Source of the DNA: Ovis canadensis
Taxonomy: Eukaryota > Chordata > Mammalia > Artiodactyla > Bovidae
Assembly (NCBI RefSeq): GCF_042477335.2
Contig: NC_091246.1
Coordinates: 215,635,501-215,699,500, forward strand
Direction: 5' to 3'
DNA: 64,000 nucleotides
Every line of letters begins with the position of its first letter. The first letter of the stretch is position 1. Position numbers and translations under genes: made by a program. Below are positions 10,266 through 20,939 of this stretch, in pieces. The notes under the pieces were generated by a model. That model worked only from the letters and a program-made list of their open reading frames with translations. It searched no databases and had not been told where the DNA came from.

Positions 10266-11348
10266 CTATTTTGCTTTTTTGCATTTCTTTTCCATGGGAA
10301 TGATCTTGATCCCTGTCTCCTGTACAATGTCACAAGCCTCCATCCATAGTTCATCAGGCACTCTGTCTATCAGATCTAGGCTCTTAAATCTATTTCTCAC
10401 TTCCACTCTATAATCATAAGGGATTTGATTTAGGTCATACCTGAATGGTCTAGTGGTTTTTCCTACTTTCTTCAATTTAAGTCTGAATTTGGCAATAAGG
10501 ATCTCATGATCTGAGCCACAGTCAGCTCCCTGTCTTGTTGTTGCTGACTGTATAGAACTTCTCCATCTTTGGCTGCAAAGAATATAATCAATCTGATTTT
10601 GCTGTTGACCATCTGGTGATGTCCATGTGTAGAGTCTTCTGTTGTGTTGTTGAAAGAGAGTGTTTGCTATGACCAGTGCGTTCTCTTGGCAAAACTCTAT
10701 TAGCCTTTGCCCTGCTTCATTCTGTACTCCAAGGCCAAATTTGCCTGTTACTCCAGGTGTTTCTTGACTTCCTACTTTTGCATTCCAGTCCCCTATAATG
10801 AAAAGGACATCTTTTCTGGGTGGTAGTTCTAAAAGGTCTTGTAGGTCTTCACAGAACCGTTCAGCTTCAGTTTCTTCAGCATTACTGGTTGGGGCATAGG
10901 CTTGGATTATTGTGATATTGAATGGTTTGCCTTGGAAATGAACAGAGATCATTCTGTCGTTTTTGAGATTGCATCCAAGTAGTGCATTTCGGATGCTTTT
11001 GTTGACCATGATGGCTACTCCATTTCTTCTAAGGGATTCCTGCCCACCGTTGTAGATATAATGGCTGTCTGAGTTAAATTCACCCATTCCAGTCCATTTT
11101 AGTTTGCTGATTCCTAGAATGTCAGTGTTCACTCTTGCCATCTCCTGTTTGACCACTTCCAATTTGCCTTGACTTATGGACGTGACATTCCAGGTTCCTA
11201 TGCAATATTGCTCTTTACAGCATCGGACCTTGCTTCTATCACCAGTCACATCCACAACTGGGTGTTGTTTTTGCTTTGGCTCCATCCCTTCATTCTTTCT
11301 GGAGTTATTTCTCCACTGATATCCAGTAGCATATTGGGCACCTACCAA
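10266..11348 (-). CDS. BovB ORF2 N-terminal part: AP-like endonuclease (open, 360 codons)
   Basis: An open frame for the apurinic/apyrimidinic-type endonuclease of an RTE element. Visible catalytic-motif regions in order: GTWN near the N-terminus, GDWNAKVG mid-way, IDYILCSQRW, and GSDHEILIA near the end. It nicks target DNA for target-primed reverse transcription. The frame stops at 10266-10268 (TAG) where the homologous copy at 13942-15500 reads through, so this is a premature stop between endonuclease and RT; the next open piece (start 10238) is in the same frame. It belongs to the transposon, and no host function is implied. Confidence 0.8.
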   Translation of the reverse strand: MVGAQYATGYQWRNNSRKNEGMEPKQKQHPVVDVTGDRSKVRCCKEQYCIGTWNVTSISQGKLEVVKQEMARVNTDILGISKLKWTGMGEFNSDSHYIYNGGQESLRRNGVAIMVNKSIRNALLGCNLKNDRMISVHFQGKPFNITIIQAYAPTSNAEETEAERFCEDLQDLLELPPRKDVLFIIGDWNAKVGSQETPGVTGKFGLGVQNEAGQRLIEFCQENALVIANTLFQQHNRRLYTWTSPDGQQQNQIDYILCSQRWRSSIQSATTRQGADCGSDHEILIAKFRLKLKKVGKTTRPFRYDLNQIPYDYRVEVRNRFKSLDLIDRVPDELWMEACDIVQETGIKIIPMEKKCKKAK

Positions 11349-11639
11349 CCCGGGGAGTTCCTCTTTCAGTATCCTATCATTTTACCTTTTCATACTGTTC
11401 ATGGGGTTTTCGATGCAAGAATACTGAAGTGGTTTGCCATTCCCTTCTCCAGTGGACCACATTCTGTCAGACCTCTCCACCATGACCCTCCCGTCTTAGG
11501 TGGCCCCACAGGACATGGCTTAATTTCATTGAGTTAGACAAGGCTGTGGTCCATGTGATCAGATTGGCTAGTTTTCTGTGATTATGGTTTCAGTGTGTCT
11601 GCCCTTTGATGCCTCTTGCAACACCTACCATCTTACTTT

Positions 11640-11956
11640 GGTTTCTCTTACCTTGGACATGGGGTATCTCTTTATGGCTTCTCCAGAAAGCGTAGCCGCT
11701 GCTCCTTACCTTGGATGAGACGTATCTCTTCATGGCCAGACCTCCTGACTTTGAAGGTGGAGTAGCTCCTCTCGGCCCTCCTGTGCCCGGGCAGCCGCCA
11801 CTCTGACCTTGGGCTTGTGGAAGCTCCTCTCAGCCGCCACCCTGACCTTGGGCATGGGGTTGCTCCTCTCGGCCACCTCCCCTGACCTCGGGCATTCGGT
11901 AACTCTTCTAGGCCACCTCCCCTGACCTCGGGCATGCAGTAACTCTTCTAGGCCAC
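11640..11956 (-). repeat. BovB 5'-UTR tandem monomers
   Basis: Repeated + strand units of roughly 38-45 bp such as CCTGACCTCGGGCAT...GTAACTCTTCTAGGCCACC. At least five units are recognisable, the last two almost identical (11879-11956). Confidence 0.75.
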
Positions 11957-12677
11957 CGCCCAGAGAACATCATTCAGGACATTAATACCCCTCCAGCAAA
12001 TACCAATATGTGAAAGATGTTTACTCTAGGGAGGAGCTCTCAGAACAAAGAATGTGTGCTAAGGGCAAAGGTAAAGTCTTCCCTTTCTTGGCATTCTCTG
12101 AGATAAAGCCTCCAGAATTTCGGATTAGAAGAATCAATCTCACTGTCAAGAGCATGCTGGTGGGTGTTAGGAAACAGGCTCACATTGAAATATCTTAATT
12201 AATGATGACTTTTTCCCAAAGCTTATTCTTGAACACGGGAATCTATTTTTATTTTTAAAGTAAAACTTCTTGGAAAAGAGAGCAGTGGTAACTTTTGAAG
12301 CATGATTTTTTTTTTTTAGTCCTTCTGATTGGATTACTGGATTAGTTTTTAAATTGTTGCCTTTACTGTTGTTTCAAGAAAGATATTTTCAAGGTCATCA
12401 TTTAAAGATAATTTATCTCCTTAGATTTGTTGAGAAATAAGAGGTCTGGATTAGCCCATCCTCTATTGTGCTTCCAAAGCTGGGCTTGGGAAAAAGTTAA
12501 GGTGGAAGTAGTAGCTGTTGTTTCTTCACTGTTTGCTTCTTAAAGGCAAAGCCTTCATCCTATCAGCTTTTGTGTCATTTGTGAGGACAATCACAGAGTA
12601 GAACAGATATCTGCAGGCAACACCTCAACACCTCTCAGACTGAGGCTGAGAACTATTTTCATCTTTAAAAGTCTTAT
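11957..12677. other. Unassigned spacer between two head-to-head BovB LINEs
   Basis: AT-leaning sequence with no recognisable gene or repeat. A 62-codon open frame at 12010-12198 has no recognisable homology and no supporting signals. Bases 12678-12687 at its right edge are the left target-site duplication of BovB copy 2. Confidence 0.5.
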
Positions 12678-12783
12678 AATAAGAGAAGCTATGGTTTTTC
12701 CCAAAATTGTTCTGGATTGGCGGCTGCATGGCACTGGAGGAGATACCCCACATCCAATAGCAAAGGAGAAGCCCCAGCAAAAC

Positions 12784-12868
12784 AGTTCAGTTCAGTTCAG
12801 TTCAGTTCAGTCTTTTCCAATGAGTCAACTCTTCTCATGAGGTGGCCAAAGTACTGGAGTTTCAGTAG
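12784..12868 (-). mobile_element. Internally deleted BovB mini-fragment nested in BovB copy 2
   Basis: Five or six AGTTC units (the BovB 3' end) join directly to the segment TCTTTTCCAATGAGTCAACT...CTGGAGTTTC, which in other copies here (35836-35886) lies about 195 bp internal to the 3' end. The intervening 3' region is missing. Confidence 0.75.
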
Positions 12869-13535
12869 GAGGGGCAAAATTGTGTTTAGGATCAAACCCC
12901 ATAGCCTCCAGAGATGCTCAGAGGGCTCAAACAAACCTGTGCGAACCAGGATCCAGGGACCCCACAGAGACTGAGACAGAACTGTGTTTGAGTGTCTCCT
13001 GAGGAGGTACAGGTCAGCAGTGACTACTGCAGGGGCAGGGGCTCTGGGTGCAGCAGACCTGGGTATGGCATAAGCCCTCTTGGAGGAGGTTGCCATTAAC
13101 CCACCATAGAGCCGCCAGAATGTATCCCCGACTGGAGAAACAGACCCTTGGAGGGCAAAAACTGAACCTTGTGCACACCAGGACCCAGGAAAAAGGAGCA
13201 GTGACTCCACAAGAGACTGACCCAGAATTGCCTGTGAGTGTCCAGGAGACTCCGACAGAGGCGTGGGTAGGCGGTGGCCTGCTGCCAGGTCTGAGCGTGC
13301 AACAGTGCGTGCATGGGACCTTTTAAAAGAGGACACCGTTATCTTCATTACCTCCACCATAGATTGGCCTCAGGTCAAATAACAGGGAGGGAACACAGCC
13401 CTGCCCATCAACAGAAAATTGGATTAAAGATTTACTGAGCATGGCCCTGCCCATCAGAACAAGACCCAGTTTCCCCGTCAGTCAGTCTCTCCCATTAGGA
13501 AGCTTCCAAAAGCCTCTTATCCTTCTCTATCAGAG

Positions 13536-13818
13536 GGCTGCTGCTGCTGCTGCTGCTAAGTCACTTCAGTCGTGTCCAGCTCTATGTGACCCCAGAGATG
13601 GAAGCCCACCAGGCTCCCCCATCCCTGGGATTCTCCAGGCAAGAATACTGGAGTGGGTTGCCATTTCCTCTTCATTGCGTGAAAGTGAAAAGTGAAAGTG
13701 AAGTCGCTCAGTTGTATCCAACTCTTAGTGACCCCATTGACTGTAGCCTACCAGGCTTCTCTGTCCATGGGATTTTCCAGGCAAGAGTACTGGAGTGGTG
13801 TGCCATCACCTTCTCTGA
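13536..13818 (-). mobile_element. Bov-A2 SINE in BovB copy 2
   Basis: Reverse-oriented two-unit element with a (CTG)7-like tail at its left and the CACCTTCTCTGA end at its right. Confidence 0.92.
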
Positions 13819-13941
13819 GGCAGACAGACTGAAAACCACAATCACAGAAAACTAACAAGTCTGATCACATGGACCAGAGCCTTGTCTAGTTCAATGAAAC
13901 TATGAGCCAAGCCATGTAGGGCCACCCAAGACAGACGGGTC

Positions 13942-16900
13942 ATGGCAGAGAGTTTTGACAAAACATGGTCCACTGGAGAAGGGAATGGGAAACCACTTCA
14001 GCATTCTTGCCTTGAGAACCCCAGGAACAGTATGAAAAGGCAAAATGATAGGACACTGAAAGATGAACTCCCCAGGTCAATAAGTGCCCAATATGCTACT
14101 GGAGATAAGTGGAGAAATAACTCCAGAAAGGATGAAGAGATGGAGCCAAAGCAAAAACAACACCCAGCTGTGGATGTGACTGGTGATAGAAGCAAGGTCC
14201 AATGCTGTAAAGAGAAATATTGCATAGGAACCTGGCATGTTAGGTCCATGAATCAAGGCAAATTGGAAGTGGTTAAACAGGAAATGGCAAGAGTGAACAC
14301 TGACATTTTAGGAATCAGCGAACTAAAATGGACTGGAATGGGTGAATTTAACTCAGATGACCACTATATCTACTACTGTGGGAAAGAATCCGTGAGAATA
14401 AATGGAGTAGCCATCATAGTCAACAAAAGAGTCCAAAATGCAGTATGTGGATGCAATCTCAAAAATGACAGAAAGATCTCTGTTCATTTCCAAGGCAAAC
14501 GATTCAATATCACAGTAATCCAAGTCTATGCCCTGACCAATAATACAGCAGAAGCTGAAGCTGAACAGTTCTATGAAGACTTACAAGACCTTTTAGAACT
14601 AACACCCAACAAAGATGCCCTTTTCATTATAGGGGACCAGAATGCAAAAAGTAGGAAGTCAGGAAATACCTGGAGTAACAGGCAAATTTGGCCTTGGAGT
14701 ACAGAATGAAGCAGGGCAAAGGCTAATAGAGTTTTATCAAGAGAATGCACTGGTCATAGCAAAAATCCTCTTACCACAACAAAAGAGAAGACTCTACACA
14801 TGGACATCACCAGATGGCCAACACTAAAATCAGATTGATTATATTCTTTGCAGCCAAAGAGAGAAAATCTCAACACAGTCAGCAAAAACAAGACCGGGAG
14901 CTGACTGTGGCTCAGACCATGAATTCCTTATTGCCAAATTCGAGGAAAGTAGGGAAAACCACTAGACCATTCAGGTATGATCTAAATCAAATGACTTATG
15001 ATTATACAGTGGAAGTGACACAGATTCAAGGGATTAGATCTGATAGAGTGCTTGAAGACCTATGGGTGGAGGTTCGTGACACTGTACAGGAGACAGGGAT
15101 CAAGACCATCCCTAAGAAAAAGAAATGCAAAAAGGCAAAATTGTTGTCTGAAGAGGCCTTACAAATAGCTGTGAAAAGAAAAGAAACAAAAAGCAAAGGA
15201 GAAAAGGAAAGATATAAGCATCTGAATGCAGAGTTCCAAAGAATAGCAAAGAGAGATAAGAAAGCCTTCCTCAGTGATCCATGCAAAGTAATAGAGGAAA
15301 ACAACAGAATGGGAAAGACTAGAGATCTCTTCAAGAAAATTAGAGATACCAAGGGAACATTTCATGCAAAGATGGGCTTGATAAAGGACAGAAATGGTAG
15401 GGAGCTAACAGAAGCAGAAGATATAAGAAGAGGTGGCAAGAATACACAGAAGAACTGTACAAAAAAGATCTTCACAACCCAGATAATCACAATGGTGTGA
15501 TCACTCACCTAGAGCCAGACATTCTGGAATGTGAAATCAAGTGGGCTTTAGGAAGCATCACTATGAACAAAGCTAGTGGAGGTGATGGAATTCCAGTTGA
15601 ACTATTTCAAATCCTGAAAGATGATGCTGTGAAAGTGCTACACTCAATATGCCAGCAAATTTCAAAAAGTCAACAGTGGCCACAGGATTGGAAAAGGTCA
15701 GTTTTCACTCCAATCCCAAATAAAGGGAATGCCAAAGAATGCTCCAACTACTGCACAATTGCACTCATCTCACACGCTAGTAAAGTAATGCTCAAAATTC
15801 TCCAAGCCAATCTTCAACAGTATGTGAACCATGAACTTTCAGATGCGCAAGCTGGATTTAGAAAAGGCAGAGGAACCAGAGATCAAATTGCCAAAATCTG
15901 CTGGATCATCAAAAAAGCAAGAGAGTTCCAGAAAAACATCTACTTCTGCTTTATTGACTAATGCCAAAGCCTTTGACTGTGTGGATCACAATAAACTGTG
16001 GAAGATTCTGAAAGAGATGGGAATAGCAGATCACTTGACCTGCCTCCTGAGAAATCTGTATGCAGGTCAAGAAGCAACAGTTAGAACTGGACATGGAACA
16101 ACAGACTGGTTCCAAATAGGAAAAGGAGTACGTCAAGGCTGTATATTGTCACTCTGTTTATTTAACTTATAAGCAGAATACATCATGAGAATCGCTGGGG
16201 TGGAAGAAGCACAGCTGGAATCAAGATTGCCAGGAGAAATATCAATAACCTCAGATATGCAGATGACACCACCCTTATGGCAGAAAGTGAAGAAGAACTA
16301 AAGAGCCTCTTGATGAAAGTGAAAGAGGAGAGTGAAAAAGTTGGCTTAAAGCTCAAGATTCAGAAAACGAAGATCATGGCATCTGGTCCCATCACTTCAT
16401 GGGAAATAGATGGGGAAACAGTGGAAACAATGTCAGACTTTATTTTTTGGGGCTCCAAAATCACTGCAGATGGTGACTGCAGCCATGAAATTAAAAGATG
16501 CTTGCTGCTTGGAAGAAAAGTTATGACCAACCCAAACAGCATATTAAAAAGCAGAGACATTACTTTGCCAACAAAGGTCCGTCTAGTCAAAGCTTCGGAG
16601 AAGGCAATGGCACCCCTCTCCAGTACTCTTGCCTGGAAAATCCCATGGATGGAGGAGCCTGGTGGGCTGCAGTCCATGGGGTCGCTAAGAGTCGGACACG
16701 ACTGAGCGACTTCACTTTCACTTTTCACTTTCATACATTGGAGAAGGAAATGGCAACCCACACCAGTATTCTTGCCTGGAAAAGCCCAGGGACAGAGGAG
16801 TCTAGTAGGCTGCCGTCTATGGGGTCACAGAGTCGGACACGACTGAAGAGACTTAGCAGTAGCAGTCAAAGCTTTAGTTTTTCCCGTAGTCATGTATTGA

Positions 16901-17298
16901 TGTGAGAGTTGGACTGTGAAGAAAGCTGAGCGCTGAGGAATTGATGCTTTTGAACTGTGGTATTGGAGAAGACTCTTGAGAGTCCCTTGGACTGCAAGGA
17001 GATCCAACCAGTCTATCCTAAAGGAAATCAATCCCAAATATTCATTGGAAGGACTGATGCTGAAGCTGAAACTCCAATACTTTGGCCACCTGATGCGAAG
17101 AACTGCCCCATTGGAAAAGATATCCTTATGCTGAGAAAGACTGAAGGCAGTAGGAGAAGGGGACAACACAGGATGAGATGGTTGGATGGTATCACCAACT
17201 TGATGGACATGTATCTGAGCAAGCTCCGGGTGTTGGTGATGACAGGAAAACCTGGCATACTGCAGTCTATGTGGTCACAAAAAGTCAGACATGACTGA
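13942..17298 (+). pseudogene. BovB ORF2 (endonuclease + RT), degraded
   Basis: Pieces in order: endonuclease 13942-14709 (GTWHVRSMNQGKLEV-type start, then GDQNAK where copy 1 has GDWNAK), 14642-14827, linker and RT N-terminus 14814-15500, RT 15497-15961, 15831-16172, and 16277 onward with YADD near 16256-16267. A Bov-A2 SINE splits the thumb/C-terminal region at 16596-16863, after which homology resumes to 17298. Inactive. Confidence 0.85.
16596..16863 (+). mobile_element. Bov-A2 SINE in BovB ORF, 11-bp TSD
   Basis: Forward two-unit Bov-A element inserted in the RT frame. AGTCAAAGCTT occurs at 16585-16595 and again at 16864-16874, a direct target-site duplication. Confidence 0.95.
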
Positions 17299-17325
17299 GT
17301 AACTGAACTGAACTGAATAAGAGAA

Positions 17326-18446
17326 ACAAAAAAAAATGTCAAAGTAGGGTTCTAAAAAGTGTAGTATATTTTAACTTTTAAAATTTAATACTGAAAATAT
17401 TTAAATTATAGTGGACTCTAAATGTGCTGTTTACAAGCTAATATTAGGAAGATAAAAGATACGGCTCCATGATGACTTGGATAGAAGATGCAAACGTTGA
17501 AATAAGATTTGAAGTTGACAGATAAAGATTTTTTGTTGTTATTCCTTTCAACACTGGGGGTAGATACAATTAGAAATGATGTCATGAATGGGATAATGTC
17601 TCGGGGGTACTAAATAGACCCCCTGCCCTGATCCTCCATCCTCATCTCCCCTCTAAGATAAGCCCTGCTTATTAGGTATAGGAGCTATTAAGAGGCCTTA
17701 AAGTGGGAATTGTAATGCTAAAAATAGTATACATTATGTGTAAACGTGGGTACATTTGTCTTCAGTACGACATGTAAAATGAGACTGGTTCTTTCCCTGT
17801 GTTACTATCTCCAAGTTAAAACTGGCTCTTCTCTCTGTACCAGCTGGTTGGGCTGCAGTAGCAGGCACACACCACAGCCCTGTGACCTGGCTGTCTTGAC
17901 ATCAGGGGATTGGAACTGAAATCATAGAACCCAAAGCTGTAAGAACTAGAAGGAATTTTGGAATATTTAGTAAAACCTTCTCTGGGTCAGGGAGATAAGA
18001 AATGTCCCTTAAACCATAGACAGAGCTGAGGCCAGAAGCCAGGTTTCCCAAATGAGTCCAAGTGACCTTGTTCTTACAAATAAACTTTTGAAATCTCAGT
18101 GTGAAGCAGATGCTCAAGGTTGTCCAAATCAGTTCTCCTTTATTCATCTCCCCTTCTTGTTGAAATAAATTGTGGCTAGCTTTGCCATTTGTCTTTGGGT
18201 ATCTGACACCAGGATGAACTATGCATTGCTGAAGAGAAGTGAAATGTCTTTGTTAGTCATGTGAAATCTTATTTCATTCTGTACCCTTAAATTCTCAAAA
18301 GCTTCAAGCAGGAGCATGTCAGCTCTACTCATGTCAGAATGAATCTCAACACTATCACGTGGAATGAAAAGAAGAACACATATGATCTGATCCACATATA
18401 CAATGGTCAAAAACAGGGAAAACTAATCCAAGCTATCAGAAGTCAA
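17326..18446. other. Unassigned intergenic sequence
   Basis: No recognisable repeat family and no coding signal. The open frames here (for example 17902-18147 on the - strand) are short and lack recognisable domains. Confidence 0.5.
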
Positions 18447-18449
18447 GGT

Positions 18450-18745
18450 GCTGTGCTGTACTCTTTGTGACCCCACGGACTATAGCCCACCAGGCTCCTC
18501 TGTCCATGGGATTCTCCAGGCAAGAACACTGGAGTGGGTTGCCACTTCCTTCTCCAATGCATGAAAGTGAAAAGCGAAAGTGAAGCTGCTCAGTCGTGTC
18601 TGACTCTTAACGACCCCATGGATTGCAGCCTACCAGGCTGAAGTGGGTGGCTATTTCATCCTCCAGGGGATCTTCCCCACCCAGGGATTGGACCCATGTC
18701 TCCTGCATTGGCGGGTAGATTCTTTACCATGGAGACACCTGAGAC
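18450..18745 (-). mobile_element. Composite Bov-A/Bov-tA SINE
   Basis: A Bov-A unit, the GAAAGTGAAAAGCGAAAGTG linker, then a Bov-tA body and a degenerate tRNA-like head ending near GGAGACACC. Reverse orientation. Confidence 0.8.
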
Positions 18746-18765
18746 ACCCTAGAAGTCAGGGTGCA

Positions 18766-18966
18766 GTGAGGTGAAGTGAAGTGAAGGTCTCTCAGTCATG
18801 TCCGACTATTTGCGACCTGATGGACTAGCCCATGGAATTCTCCAGGCCAGAATACTGAAGTGGGTAGCCTTTCCCTTCTCCAAGGGATCTTCCCAACCTA
18901 GGGATTGAACCCAGGTCTCTCAGATTGCAGGCGAATTCTTTACCAACTGAGCTATCAGGGAAGCCC
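18766..18966 (-). mobile_element. Bov-tA SINE
   Basis: Reverse copy from (GTGAA)n to CTGAGCTATCAGGGAAGCCC. Confidence 0.9.
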
Positions 18967-19142
18967 AGAAGTCAGCATAGTGATTTCCAAATCTTTGTGG
19001 CCAGGGGAAGAAGTGGGTGTTTTCGGGGTCTTGGTAATGTTCTCGGTCTTCATCTGAGGCTGGTACAAGACTATGTTCAACTTATAAAGCATCACTGAGT
19101 TGCGTACTTACGTAGAGCATGTGCTCTTTTCTGCATACCTGC
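18967..19142. other. Unassigned short spacer
   Basis: Nothing recognisable. Confidence 0.4.
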
Positions 19143-19144
19143 TA

Positions 19145-19224
19145 TTGGGTTGGCCAAAAGGTTCATTCAAGTTTTTCCATAAGATGGTATGGAAAAACTC
19201 AAACAGATTTTTTGGCCAACTCAA
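19145..19224. mobile_element. Mariner-type MITE with TA duplication
   Basis: An 80-bp near-palindrome. The left arm TTGGGTTGGCCAAAAGGTTC is mirrored by the right arm GATTTTTTGGCCAACTCAA. It is flanked by TA at 19143-19144 and 19225-19226, the target duplication of Tc1/mariner elements. There is no transposase. Confidence 0.88.
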
Positions 19225-19226
19225 TA

Positions 19227-19860
19227 TTTTTCAATAAAAAGTATCACAAAGAAAATAGGCATAATGATAGTACTGGATCCATCTTGAGCGTGCCTGGAAT
19301 GAGCAGAAATTAGAAACATAGCAGTTTATAACTGTTCTTCTGTATACCCCATCTCAGCTGGACACATGAAGTGTGTCCTTGAACCTTACTGTTCAAGAAT
19401 AAAATGATTCCGTGTTTACTTCTTTGTGACCTGTCAGAAAAAGTCCACTCCATAGTGCAGTTGGAGAGAGGCAATTTTCATTGCTCTTGGCTGCCTCCAA
19501 ACGCTTTGGTGTGTTGCTTGTGGGCATTCATCTCACCAGCTGTTCCCTGATGGTCTGCAACAGGAGAAGAGGGAAAAAGCCAGGAACAGTGGGTCATAAG
19601 TAGGATCTCTACAGTGAAACCCTCGTATGTCCACTCCACTGGAGTAGAGGGTACCTGGTTGGTGCATTGATGGCAACTATCAGAACATCTGCTCTGACTC
19701 TGTCTCTGATTTAAGTTCTTTTTCCTCTTTTAACAACTGATCATGAATCAGTCATCTTCCTGAAAAGCATCACTCACCTTGGATTGTAACAGAAAATAAT
19801 TATAATTTCTCTGACTTGATTGTTGCTCCAATGTCTTTGCTCATACACCCACTTTTTTGT
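19227..19860. other. Unassigned intergenic sequence
   Basis: No gene or repeat recognised. Confidence 0.45.
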
Positions 19861-19872
19861 TTTTATAGAACT

Positions 19873-19874
<2 letters not shown>

Positions 19875-19905
<31 letters not shown>
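19875..19905. repeat. (AT)n microsatellite
   Basis: About 15 AT dinucleotides at the edge of the L1 fragment. Confidence 0.95.
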
Positions 19906-19907
<2 letters not shown>

Positions 19908-20145
19908 AGTTTTTTATTTTTTAAATTTTAAAATCTTTAATTCTTACATGCGTTCCCAAACATGAACCCCCCTCCCACCTCCCTCCCCACAACATCTCTC
20001 TGGGTCATCCCCATGCACCAGCCCCAAGCATGCTGCACCCTGCGTCAGACATAGACTGGCGATTCAATTCTTACATGATAGTATACATGTTAGAATGCCA
20101 TTCTCCCAAATCATCCCACCCTCCTTCTATATATTTTTGTGCATG
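19908..20145 (-). mobile_element. Ruminant L1 3' region, reverse
   Basis: Contains the reverse-complement 3' text typical of ruminant L1: CATGCGTTCCCAAACATGAA, CTGGGTCATCCCCATGCACC, TTACATGATAGTATACATGT, and CCATTCTCCCAAATCATCCC. Confidence 0.8.
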
Positions 20146-20600
20146 TTGGAAGAATACATGCTCCGCTATACTCATAGCCCCCTCCATTAGAGAAATGACC
20201 TTGGCCTTCAAACCTAGCTTTACCAACATTCACTCCTTCCCTGGGGTAAAGGAATGAATTATCTGTCTAGTAAACTGGGAGTCCTTTTTGCCTTGCTTCT
20301 CCCCATGGTAGGGAGTGGGGGGTGGGGTGGGGGGAACTTGAGGTTGCAGAGTAGTGCTGAGGCTGGGTGGGAAGGTCGGCCTCATTGAGAGGGAAGCAGT
20401 AGCAAGGCTGCTTGGCCAGAAATCCAAGCCATCCTTTAGAATCTGCTTTCTCCTTGCCTGATTTCTGTGTTTATCTGTCAATGGCTCCGAATTTAGGCAG
20501 GGAGGAAAAAGTAGATTTTATTTATTAACACCACCACCACCACCACCACCCTCCCCCCCGCCAAATTTCAACTCTTTACAGTCAGTATAGAGAAGGGCTT
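20146..20600. other. Unassigned sequence with a (CAC)n/(C)n tract
   Basis: No gene recognised. A (CCA)n run of about eight units followed by a C-run lies at 20530-20561. Confidence 0.5.
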
Positions 20601-20604
20601 CAGA

Positions 20605-20790
20605 GAAGGATCTCTGGGTTCAAATCCTGCTCTGGCCACTTACAGCTGTGTGACCTAAGTTGCTTAACCTCTCTATGCCTCACTCGCCACCAGTAATAGA
20701 AGGATCTTAAGAGTATCTACTTCATGAAGCTGTTAAGCGAATTAAATGGATCATTCATGTGTACAGCTTAGACAGTTACCTGGTGTGACA
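20605..20790 (+). repeat. MIR SINE
   Basis: GGGTTCAAATCCTGCTCTGGC, CACTTACAGCTGTGTGACC, GCTTAACCTCTCTATGCCTC and GTTAAGCGAATTAAATGG follow the MIR consensus order. Confidence 0.85.
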
Positions 20791-20837
20791 AGACTGCTCA
20801 TTACATGTTAGCTATTAATTATATTTTAACAAAAACA

Positions 20838-20936
20838 ATGCTCCAGTATTCCTGCCTGGGGAAGTTCCACGGACAGAGGAACCTGGCAGGCTACAGTCCA
20901 TGGGGCTGCAGAGCATCAGACGCACCTGAGCACACA
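20838..20936 (+). mobile_element. Bov-tA SINE 3' fragment
   Basis: CTCCAGTATTCCTGCCTGGG onward; the tRNA-like head is missing. Confidence 0.85.
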
Positions 20937-20939
20937 TTG

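Larger units (their letters stand above)
8381..11956 (-). mobile_element. BovB (RTE) LINE, copy 1, near full length
   Basis: Transcribed leftward. The 3' terminus on the + strand is the (CAGTT)n run at about 8384. The 5' UTR at 11640-11956 is a GC-rich tandem array of about 40-bp monomers containing GACCTCGGGCAT-type text. An intact endonuclease-encoding frame lies at 10266-11348 and a broken RT frame covers about 8530-10265. BovB is an RTE-clade non-LTR retrotransposon that supplies the machinery for Bov-tA and Bov-A2. I found no convincing target-site duplication. Confidence 0.93.
12688..17315 (+). mobile_element. BovB (RTE) LINE, copy 2, full length with 10-bp TSD
   Basis: Transcribed rightward and flanked by AATAAGAGAA at 12678-12687 and 17316-17325. 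It starts with a BovB-type monomer (GGAGATACCCCACATCC, about 12735), carries about 650 bp of extra 5' sequence absent from copy 1, then shares the endonuclease/RT body from about 13820 and ends in (AACTG)n. Interruptions are a small reverse BovB fragment (12784-12868), Bov-A2 at 13536-13818 and Bov-A2 at 16596-16863. The ORF is broken by several frameshifts and stops. Confidence 0.92.

Noticed and set aside
11879..11956. CRISPR-like array
   Set aside because: The repeats are adjacent BovB 5'-UTR monomers with no unique spacers.
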